Shown here piece by piece: positions 36,601 through 47,000 of a DNA stretch of 64,000 nt. The notes under the pieces were generated by a model. The model did no database searches. It was not told where the DNA came from and saw only the letters and a program-made list of their open reading frames with translations. The position numbers and the translations under genes are program-made. The stretch is from Melanocharis versteri (taxonomy: Eukaryota > Chordata > Aves > Passeriformes > Melanocharitidae): assembly GCA_013397845.1 (NCBI GenBank), contig VZTG01009275.1:1287256-1351255 (forward strand), given 5' to 3'. Position 1 is the first letter of the stretch, and the number at the start of each line of letters is the position of its first letter.

Positions 36601-39600
36601 GGAAAAGTAGTTTTGATTACATATCTAGAAGAGGGATGGCAGGTATCAGCGTTCTGCATCTCTCCAGGTGTTGCCGTCTCAAAGCACTGTGAAAATGCTT
36701 GATTTGAAATTTCACAACCCTCTTTTGAGCATATTGGAGCTGGAAATGGAAACAAGATTGCCCAGTGCTCCAGAGTGACCATGAGCCTGTGGTGCCTGCG
36801 AGAGGGAGGACGACCTGATGGGCACCTCACCTGGGCTGCATTTGGGGGCTTGTGCAGGGATGGGAGGAGGTCCTGGAGGGGCTGGGTGCCGGAGCAGGTA
36901 CCTGCCACGCTCCGGTGGCAATGAGGTGCCGGTGGCTGCGAGCCTGTGCCATACAACAGTTATATAAGTGCTCTTTGGTGTTTATGTAACCCGGGTCTCA
37001 GCGTCCGCAGCATTGAGGCCCAGCCAGAACAAGATCTCTTGGGTATTTGGGGCCTGGTTCTGCTTGCATAATCCCAGGGTTAGAAGATATATCGCCTGTC
37101 ACCAAAGTTGGCTGTTTGATATTCCAGTTTGCCTCTTGGCACTTCTTGGCTGCTTCCTTTCCCTTTGGTTTCTGGGTGGCATATTCCTTGCTCCTGCCCT
37201 TCGATTCTGCTGTCTTTTGTTCCTGAAGGATTCCTTCAGGCCAGGAAAGGAGTTTTATTCTGCAGCATAACCTCATCAGCAACTGATATGCTGAAAGATA
37301 TCTGAAGGAAAAAAGAAGGGCAGTGCTGCCTTGTAATTTATCTTTCAAAGTTTTCCATTGATTTGGGCTTACTTCTTGCTAAAGGAGACTGGAGATGGGT
37401 TTGACTTGTGCGTGCTCCTGGTCTGGCTCCCTCCTCATGCTCTGGCTCACAGAGTCAGTGCTGGTGGCTTTTTGTTCAGAGCTCATCTCTTCCCTCCATC
37501 CTCTGGTCCTGCACTGGGGACAGAGGCAGCCTGCCATCCCTCACCAGCAATCTGCAGATTTCACGTAGGTGTCTTGAACCCACAGCGAGTGATCGCTTTA
37601 CTGATACTTAGAGAAATGAAAAACATGTTACTCAGACTTCAAGCAGCTCTCTTTGTTATACCAACATGACAGACTCTGTGTCTGGTTACAGTGACAGGTA
37701 TGAACGACAGACCTGGGGTGGTTAACTCCTAGATAAATCAGCAGCGGGAATGAAGACGTACGTGCTTTTTGACGGGTGAAGGAAGCTTCCCCTGGGAGCA
37801 GGCTCAGCCCGAAAGACTCCTTTGTGCCTGGCACTACCGTGGCTGTGACTCAGCAGGACACCAGGCATCGCAGCGGGGCTGGGGCGAGGGCAGTGCCGGG
37901 AGTCGGTCACCGCTGCGGTCAGCGGGCTGCGTTCCGCTGGAGCCAGGCGGGCACGGCCGGGGCCGGGCTGCGGGTCCCGCGGCTCACGGCGTGGCTGCCC
38001 GCTCCGCCAGGGCGCAGTGCCTGGCCTGGGAGCTCCCACAGCCGTGGTCCTGTGTGGACAGGCGGACTAAAGGCTGGTCCCGGCTGTCGTGCTGGCAGCA
38101 GCTGCTGGTGGCCGGAGAGGGCCGAGGGGCGGCCGGGCGCGGGGTCCGCCGTGCCGGGGGCAGCGCGGGTGCCGCGGCCGGCGCGGGGGGGCAGGTGTGC
38201 CGGGTTATATAATACTTACATAATTAGGGCTTTGTTAAGCGCCTGTGGCTGGGAGGGGCGTCCTGCCGTCGAAGACTGAGCCCGATTATTTTCCGAGGAG
38301 AACAAAGTCGTGTTGCTAATTAGCTGCCCTGACAGCGGCTGCAGCGGAGAGCCCCGAGTTCCCGGAGGGGCTGCGTCCTGCTCTGTCCGGCTCCGAGCCC
38401 CTCTGAGGTGGCTTTCCCAGTGCTTCGGGTGGAAGTAACCAGGTGTTGATGTGTACCGGCTTTGTGCCTCTCCTGGGTGTTGCAACAGCTAAAGCCTGGA
38501 GCAAGGGAGTCTGAGCTTGCCCCTTACTTTCACCTACACTGTATTTGAGGGGTTTCACAAGGAATTTCCTGCCTCCAGCCCAGCCTTGTGGTGCTCAAGT
38601 GTTTTCACACAATGCCACCTCTGTGAGAGGTGCTCTGTGCAGACAGCACTTCTCCCTTCTTGCATGGCATCCATGCAACAGCTGCACCAGTTGCATACAA
38701 AAAATATTCTGAAAGTATTTCACGTACATTGCACAGCTGAGTACAGGATGAGCCAGAGCACTCTGGCTGTTGCCAGCCTCCGAGTTCATTGCTGTGCCAC
38801 AGTTAGAGAACTGCTGTTCTTTAGGAGTCAGGTGCTGTTGCACTCTGGCATCACCTACCCACCCCTCCAGCACCCAGCTCGCTGAGGAGACATCACATAA
38901 CCCCAGAGAGCATCTTCCAGGCTGTCAGAGCCTTTGGAGTCAGGCTTGCTCTGCGGAGTCGCTCCTCCAGCCTTTGGCACAATTGTAGTTCAGTGTGTCA
39001 GGGACTGAGTTGCAGCTGGAGCTGTGCAATTAGACTTTCTTGTGCCATCCCTTGGTGCTCCTCCCATTCCTGCTTTGACAGCCCAGTACTGGCTGTAGTA
39101 GCACTAGCTAGTATTAGCTAGTCTCTGACAGGCTTTTGCCCACAAACTGCACAGAAGTTCCCAGAAGGCCTGCAATAATATTTAACTGCTCTTTGTTCTT
39201 TGTGCAGGACAAAAGAAAGCTCCCAAAGTAAGAATTAACTGCTCGCTGCTCTGCGTGCAGCTACCTTCCTCACCATGCGTGCACATCCCTGTCCTTAGGG
39301 TAGGAAATAATGCCCGAAGACTCAGCAAAATTGTCCTATTTGGTATCCTGAGTTTCCGTTGTGAAATGATTTTAGAAATAAACAAGTGTCTGGTTTTCAG
39401 TGCTGTGTCTTTCCTGGAGTCACTGTATTCACCCTGGCAGTGAAACTGGTCTCCCAGGAGGAGGTGTACATACCTCTAGCTAGCCCCGTTAGCTGGCTAG
39501 TAACTGAGCAGGCAAGGGAGTCACCAACTTACACAGTAGTTTGTCTGCTGAGGGGTCTCTTGGATCTTCTTATGCAGCAACCTCAGGTAGGAGGCCCTCA

Positions 39601-42600
39601 GATCTTTTTCTGAATGGGCATTTCTGTACTCCTAAGTGTGCTGACTGTTGCTAGAGCCAAACTGTGGATGCACCAACACTTGGACTTACTGAAGGCTGCC
39701 TTGGAGCATGGAGATGGGCTATAACACTGTTTTTCACTTACCTTGGTGTCAGAAGACTGTGTTAGTTACACAAATGTCACACCTCAAAACAACCTGCTGC
39801 TTCATGACACTTTGCAGCAACCTGAGCCATTTTGCAGAGCAGGCTGTGTCAAGAGCAATTCACTGCTGAATCGATGATCTAGAGAATATTCTCCAGGCTG
39901 AATCCTGTGCTGTTTTAACGGAAGTTTGAGAAGGACGTGATGAGGTGAGCTTTATAAGCTTGGCTGCAATAGGAGGTGCCTGACTGTGGGACAAATCTTT
40001 TGCTGTGTTACACATCATGAGTCGCAGCTGTGTGCAGTGTCTAGGGACAGCTCTGGCAGTCACACCACGTAGGGAGCATCTGAAGCAGAGTTACACACAG
40101 CAGTCACGACTCTCTTTCTTACAGAGACTTCTAAACTGTGATACTGTGACATGCAAATGTTGGTCGAGAAACCAAACACCTCCCCCTATTTGTATGTACA
40201 GCTGAGGGTGGTGGTTGCTGCTGCTTATTGAGCAAGGAAAACTGGCAACCTCTGGCCTGCAGCACAAACCAGAGCCGTGCTGTAACCAGGTCTGTTGGGT
40301 TTTGAAAGTGCAGGCACATCTCAAACCTCTAACGTGCATGAGAAAGGGTAGTTGTGCCCCTCTTGACATTCAGGGTACCCTGCAGGACAGAGTGCCTGGG
40401 TGTGTGCAGGTGTCCATAACCAAGAACCACTGGGAACCGTTTGGGGATTTCTCAGGGAGCTATAACCCACCTGAAGGAGCAGCTGCATTTACACGACCAC
40501 CACTTCCCTGGGGAGATCCTCTTAGTAGATCTGGTGAGGACAGTGCAAAACATGGAACAAAGCTGGTGTGACCCAGGTGATTCTTGGTGCCCACAGTGTG
40601 TAGCCATGGGATGAGTTTACATCCTTGCCAACAACCATACCTGACCCATGGCTGTCTTTTGCTGGGCACACTGGGCCTGCTTTTTCTGATGTGGCTCATC
40701 TCACTGTGCGGGGCTGTGCTGGGTTGTCACCCCCAGGCTGGTAGGAGTGCTCCTCTCAAGCAGGCAATGTGGATAACTGCCCAGGTCTTCCTAGAGTGCA
40801 CAGCAGCTCCAGCATGATCAGACAGTTGTCAACATGCAAGCGTGGCTGATGAATTTTTGCGTTGTGTAAAAAGCTACTTGTATAACCATGTCAGAGTAGC
40901 GTGTTGAGCTCCTGTTACAAAACCATAATTGCGTTTCTGTTGTAGATGTAGGTTTGACAAAATTGGGGCAGGATTATTCCATTGATTACCTGATGGGACC
41001 TGTTCAACAAGGCCGTTCCCACACTCCCTCCAACCCAAAGATCAGACCTGTTCTTATACAAAATAGGTGTTTGTGTGTGCAGTTATTGTTTCTTAATGTG
41101 TTTCTGTCCCAGTGTGGGTCCCAGTTACACAGCTTGGAGCTCACCGTGCTGGAGAGCAGCCACACAACTGCCGCGGGGAGCCTTGCTTTTCATCTGGGTT
41201 AGATTTAGGCTGTGCACATAATCAGGAGTTTAATACAAAGCAGCAGCAAAACGATTCCTGCTTGTAACTGCCAGCTCATGCCACAGGTGTGGTGGGAGCT
41301 GTTGCAAGGTTAGGCTTGTGACTTTATCATTGTGTTAGTTAAACTTTGTGAAAAGCTTTATTTGTGGTGGTGGCAAGGATAGGAGCAGCCTTTGGGAAGC
41401 TGGCTGTCCCCTGAATCCCACTGCAGCTGAATCAGTGAGATGTTCGGAGCTGTCGCTAGCGTGGAAGAGCTCTCTTGATGCATATGTGTCAGGAATGTGG
41501 GCTGAGGCACAGATTGTGTTCCTCACCTCAGAACTTGTATTGGCAGGACAAACACCAGCCTGAGCAGACGTGGCTGTGGTGGATGAGGGCTTGTACTCAG
41601 TGCGGGACCAAATTTATCATCAAATTTTCGGCTCCAGGCTCCTGGTCAGATGAGAATTATATTTAAAAAAGCCTATCTGATCCAGCTGTGTGTAGGTTTC
41701 ACCAGAGCTCATATTGCATATCATTAAGAGGAGAGAAAAGGTAAAATGCAGAAATGGAATGAGTCTACATAGGGATTGCACAACATATCTGAAGACATAG
41801 AGGAGGCATGATAACTTGGGCTCCTGAACCTTTAGGTTTTGTTATTATCATCCTTGTCCTGAAGACACCCTTGCCTGGAACAGTGCAGGTGGCAGGGTGG
41901 CTGCTGGAGGAGGTGACGTGGGCAGTTGCTGGAGTGTGGGAAGGGAAGCGCTTCCTCTTCCAAACAAGCATGACTTTGTGCTCTCTGGTGCCTTGTCAAG
42001 GTCCTCCGGGCCCAGGGTGAGATGGCAGCCGTGTAACCATGGCAGTGTTTGTCTCCAGTTTCATGACTCATCCCGGAGCATGTGATCACATGTGCAGCCT
42101 CCCTGCTTCCCTTTGCCCTATTTCATCCAATCTTTTGATCTAGTTATATAACCAGGAGTCGAGAGGGGTGGAGGGAAGGAAACAGTGCTGAAGAATTGCA
42201 GGTAATGTGACTAAAATGTGTCTGTAGCTCAAATAGCAGAGTTGTTGTCTGGGAAGCCTGAGAAACTGGGTTTATTCCCAGCACAGTTCTCTGTCTGCAA
42301 GTGAGCTGATGCTTGATATCTGAGCTTGTAAGTCTACAGAGGCATGGTGCGAGGACAGGGCTCCAAGACCTTGGCTGTTGTAGGAGAACTGCTGTGCTTC
42401 TAGCAGTGAACCCCTTTGCCTTTATCTTCATATGCATAACTCTCCTTGCATTCGTCATGAGATCTGTTTCATCCCATAAGCCGTGGATACCTGCTCTTAC
42501 GGTGTGTGCAAGGCTTGCGGAGACGGATATTCACAGAAATGTTTGAGCTGCTCTGCTGGTGCTGGGCCGTGGTGGGCTGAGCTCTGAAGTCCTAAATGCA

Positions 42601-44082
42601 TTCTGACATAGACTTGCAGCAAATGCTGGGGTGGGCCTGGTGGGATGTCTGGAAAGGAAGTTTGCAAAGTCGGTGCTTTTGAACAAGGTGTGAATCTACT
42701 TCTTGTCATCTCAATTTTAAGATGTGATGCTGGAGATAAGGTTAATTTAATGGGCATATCAACATGACAGCTGTAGGTGCAATGTGCTGTACTGAAGCAT
42801 CCTTCGTTTAAGCTTCCAGCATTTTGAGAAGGAATGCTCTCTGTCTCCAGATCCCTCAGAGTCACAATGTAATGCTTGTTGGTTCTGTATTACTTCATCT
42901 GCCACATTCTTCTGCACTGATGTCTTCTTTCCTTCAAAGTTCTGTCTAAGTGTCATTTCAGTTCAGTTATTAGCTCAGATACACAATGTAAGCAAGAAAG
43001 CTGATTACAAGATGAGGTTCAGGATATCTCTTTGCCTGACACGAGGGGACAAGATGCTTCAAAGGAGCTATTACAACACTTGTCAGAAACAGTTTGCTTC
43101 AAGGGAAGCTTTTGAACAGAAACATTTCCCTTCTTTGCTCTGGAAGCATTAGCTTGGTCACTGGCAGCCTGTTGAAGAGCCAAGTGTCACATGGAACAAG
43201 GTGTCATTTCACATTGTGCTTTAAGAGTGGAATCAGGCACAAATGGAAGTCTGAAAATAGGAGAATGAAGACGAAAGGAATGCATGTGATTTATAGTGTA
43301 GAAAGAGTATTGCCACTTACGTTTTGTTTGACAAAAAGTATGTTGGAAGTTACCATTTAAACCACGAGAGGAAGCCTGGTGCTAAAACCACTGAGCTGCC
43401 TGCTGAGCCATGACCCAGTGTTGGAACCAGACAACCTTGCGCATGCTGTATTCTGTTGACTTGGGAGATGGTTACGTGGGTGTCATATAGATGGAAATTT
43501 CTGCCCTACTTGAATGATGTGAAACAAAGAAAAAGAGATTCAAGTTCCTTGTTTCGATCAGAGCTCGTCAGGCCCTCATAGGAAAACACACTCTTGGGAT
43601 AGCAAGTCCTCCACGTGGACCTAAATAATTTTGCCTTGTTTTCTTGTCAGGACACTTTTGGGCTGTGTTGAAGGGTGTTAGTCTTGGCTTTCACTGTAAA
43701 ACTTTTTAACTCTCTTCGACTGTCAGAAAGGACCCCAGTTTTCACCCTCAGAGTGACATGCTTGCAAATGGGTGAGAGTAGGGCTTGTTGGTTCCCGTTC
43801 AGCTCAAATCCTGCTGAATGCTCATGGAAAAGCCAGCTGCCAGCCTGGCACAGCTGTTCCCATGTCATGTTCTTCCCCTTGCAGACCAACCCCAGGAAGC
43901 CGTGTTCAGCGGTGACCATGCGGAGCACGCGGAGGATGGAGAATGGCAGCGCTCGACTTCAACTACCTCATCTCAGAGCGAGCGGGCAGAGCAACTCTTG
44001 CAGAACCAGCACAAGAGCCTGGCCTCTGAGGACACCAAAAAGAAGAGGGCTCAGAAACCGTCTCACATGCGGAGGAACATAA
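18584..44082 (+). CDS. Possible overlapping alternative-frame ORF, 124 codons, Arg-rich (spliced 18584-18760 + 43885-44082)
   Basis: Starting at the second upstream ATG, this frame (+1 relative to RAD54L2) runs 59 codons to the exon 1 donor. It crosses the junction without a split codon and continues 65 codons in exon 2 before TAA at 44080-44082. The product would be very basic: runs of Arg arise because GAG/GAA codons of the acidic RAD54L2 frame read as AGG/AAG here. I recognise no domain. It may be a translated overprinted protein, an inhibitory overlapping uORF, or a compositional accident. Nothing in the sequence proves translation. Confidence 0.3.
18610..18760 (+). CDS. RAD54L2: RAD54L2 coding exon 1 (residues 1-50)
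   Basis: Begins MSDESISGSDPDLDPDLEQ and is then almost entirely Glu/Asp, ending DDEEDLLDES. The start and the acidic run match ARIP4. The exon ends in phase 1 at donor G|gtgagtg. The Glu-coding part is a GAG/GAT-rich purine tract (about 18656-18745), likely to vary in length between species. Confidence 0.93.
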
Positions 44083-47000
44083 GGTAAGCAGCAGCAGCAG
44101 GACAGAAAGAGCTCGGGTCGCATATGGTGGTGAAAACAGAATCTCTGCTCTTTGCTTCTGAGCTACATTGTGCCACTGCTGGCAAACCAGATGGTTTTTC
44201 TTTTCCAAAACCTTAGGATTTCACCAGTGGGAGTAGAGTGATCTCACACTGGAGTGCTGCATGTGGGTGCAGACTTGTTTGGTATTTCAGAAGAGTGAAT
44301 ATTTGGTTATGGAATATATCACAAAACTTGTGTAATTGCTGCTGTCTTTGGAGAGATGTAATTGAAAAACAGTACCACCATTAAGTAAATGGCGGTTTCA
44401 GATATTTGCCAAGGTGAATCCTGTTGCAAACAGCCTAAAATACAGTCCTTTTCTATACTATCCTGGGTACTTTTTGACAGGAATGATGATGCTACGACTG
44501 GTGACTGAAATGTTGGAAGTCAGTTTCACCTGGATTTTATAAAGCAGTAGTTGTTTGATTGTGTAATTCACCACATATTCTTTTTGTGGGGGAATTGATG
44601 CATTTTCTTCCCATGTATCTTCTTTGCGTGACTTTGTGCATTTTGTGTTTATAAACTGCATATCAATAAAAAACATCCTTTCAGGCAAAAGAACTAGTCT
44701 CTGGTAACCTAGTTTAAGTATGTGCTTACCCACTTACGTTTTTCCTCCTTTCATTACTTTGCTTCTGTCAAACTTTCGTCTTTTCTTTGAGTGATAGTAG
44801 TGAACAGTGTTGAAATAGCTGCAGAATTTGCCTGTATCTTTCGGGGGATGATGTTCCTACTCTGTGTAGCTGACAGAATACCTGGAGCTTGTCAGTCATC
44901 TTTGCAGCAGCTGTGCAGCCATTCTAGTTTTTGGAAGAAATTGAGTGTACCCAAATCACGTTTGCTCCTGTGTTCAGAAAGCTGTTGCGTGAGGACCAAC
45001 TGGAAGCCGTGACAAAGGCAGCCCAGCAGGAAGAGTTGGAGAGAAGGAAACGGCTTGAGCAGCAGCGGAAGGATTATCCAGCCTCTATACCAACTGTACC
45101 CCTGGAGTTTCTTCCTGGTAAGCACTGGGAGATGCCAGCCAAAGCAAGAGTTTTAAGGGTAGAAGCTGAATGAAGAATATAGTGCCGTGCTTGTCCATGA
45201 CAGGACAAGGGGTAATGGTTCTGACCTAAAGGAAGGTAGATTCAGGCTAGATACAAGGAAGAAATGCTTTACAATGAGGGAGCTGAAACACTGACATGGG
45301 TTGTGCAGAGATGCGGTAAATGCCCCACCCCTGGAAACATTCAAGGTCAGGATGGATTGGGCTTTGAGCAACCAGATGTAGTTGAAGATGTCCCTGCTCA
45401 GTGCAGAGGGGTTGGACTAGATGACCTTTAAAGGGTCCTTCCAACCCTGAACATTCTGTGATTCTATGCTGTACTTGGACTTCCAAGTGTAAACTCTTGG
45501 AACAGCAGTTCCAAACCACTTGTAGGTTCAGTGTAGGTAGTTCCACTTCTGAACTTGTTTTGTATCAAGATGCAGTGGCTGCTTGGTGAAAGGTGCCAGG
45601 TAATGTTTGTCGAAGATATTTTGACACATATTAGGTGTGTGTAGAGGGATGCTGAAACAGAGCTCTCTTGTCTTGCCAGCTGGTATGGGAGCTTAAACCT
45701 ACAGGCTTGGCAGAAATGCCAGATCCTATTTGTCCTGGGAATGGTCTGGTAACGCATGTGTCTGGTACTGGGGATAGTGGAACAATAGGCTGGGTAAACA
45801 TATGTTCGTGATGTAACCTTGGCCTTTCTTGCATGTTTCAGCAAGCAGTGAGTTGCAGGCAGTGTAAATGGTTAAGCATCACTCATGTCTTTGGGCGATA
45901 TGTCACCTTGCATTGTTTCCCAACCTGGATCATTTTGGTGATTTAGTTTATAGCACAGCTTCAAAAGGTGTAAAGGGCAGAGAAGTGCAGCTGAATGTTG
46001 GGCAAGGGCAAAGAATTCTTGAGTTGGCCTTGCCTCTTGAGGAAATATATATTCACCCTTGTATGCAAGTGTTAAAAACACTTTTATGTGTGGGAGAAGG
46101 AATAAGAGCTGTTTAAAACACTTTAACTGTTGCAGAGTAGGTTCATCCCCAGAAGAACGTCGTTGCTTGCTGTGTCACTGCAATGGTGCCCCATTAGCCT
46201 CTCTCCCCACATGGCAGCACTGAAAACATACAAACAAACGCTCTTGATCAGCAAAAGTTGTTTATGATATGTGGGATGTAATTATTACAGTGTCCCTACT
46301 AACAAAGGGCAGTTATCATCCCTTCAGCAGTCAGTACTTTCTCTGTTGGATGAAACACAGCTTTTACTGAGACCAAAAAAAAGAGAAACAAAGGGCTTTA
46401 GCATGTTGTATGGTCAGTGTGCCCCAGTCAGGGCATGAAACAGAGGGTGCCATCAGCAATGGACTATTGTTACAGCATATTGAGAAAGGAGGAGAGTGTG
46501 ACCCAGGAAGCTGAGTCATAGCAGGATTGTAGACAGTGAGAGTCTGTTATGGAAAATTCCAGGACTAAGTTATTTGAGCTAAAGTGGAAGGAAATACTGT
46601 CTGGTTTCTGAACAGTTTTGTCTCCTTCCCCATTATTATGAATTACTTATTGTTTGTAATTTATGTTTGTAGAGGAGATCGTTTTCAGAACAGCAGAGGC
46701 GACCCAGCTCCCCCCTCAGGTCCTGGCTGAGGAAGTGATCTGCCTCGACAGTACCAGCAGTGGCAGTGAAGATGATACTAAAGGAAAAAATAGCATTAAA
46801 GATGGTAAGTGACCAATTGCCTCAGCCTGCTCCACTCACAATATGCTGTTTATTCAGCCACAAGTCTGTTTTCGTCTGGTCAGATGCTCCAGTGGTGAAT
46901 CACTTCAGATTTTTCTAGGCCTATTGGTTTCCAATTATATGGGCAGTTCTGGCCTGTGAGTCCTAAAATGGCATTTATAAAATGGCCTGTCAGGCCCTCT

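Larger units (their letters stand above)
18761..43884 (+). other. RAD54L2: RAD54L2 large intron (25.1 kb) between coding exons 1 and 2
   Basis: Bounded by G|gtgagtg and ttccccttgcag. The flanking coding sequence joins in frame and aligns to ARIP4 without a missing block, so no constitutive exon is hidden here. Contents listed separately: a probable solo LTR, CpG-rich patches, TTATGTAA sites, a tRNA-like fragment and short repeats. The remainder (for example 18.8-26.3, 27-30.2, 33-35.9, 38.5-42.2 and 42.3-43.8 kb) shows only short frames and nothing I recognise. Confidence 0.9.

Noticed and set aside
37769..38279. Frames of 147 and 167 codons in the intronic CpG island
   Set aside because: Two overlapping plus-strand frames and one minus-strand frame are open at once, with Gly/Ala/Arg-rich products, which is typical of CpG islands.
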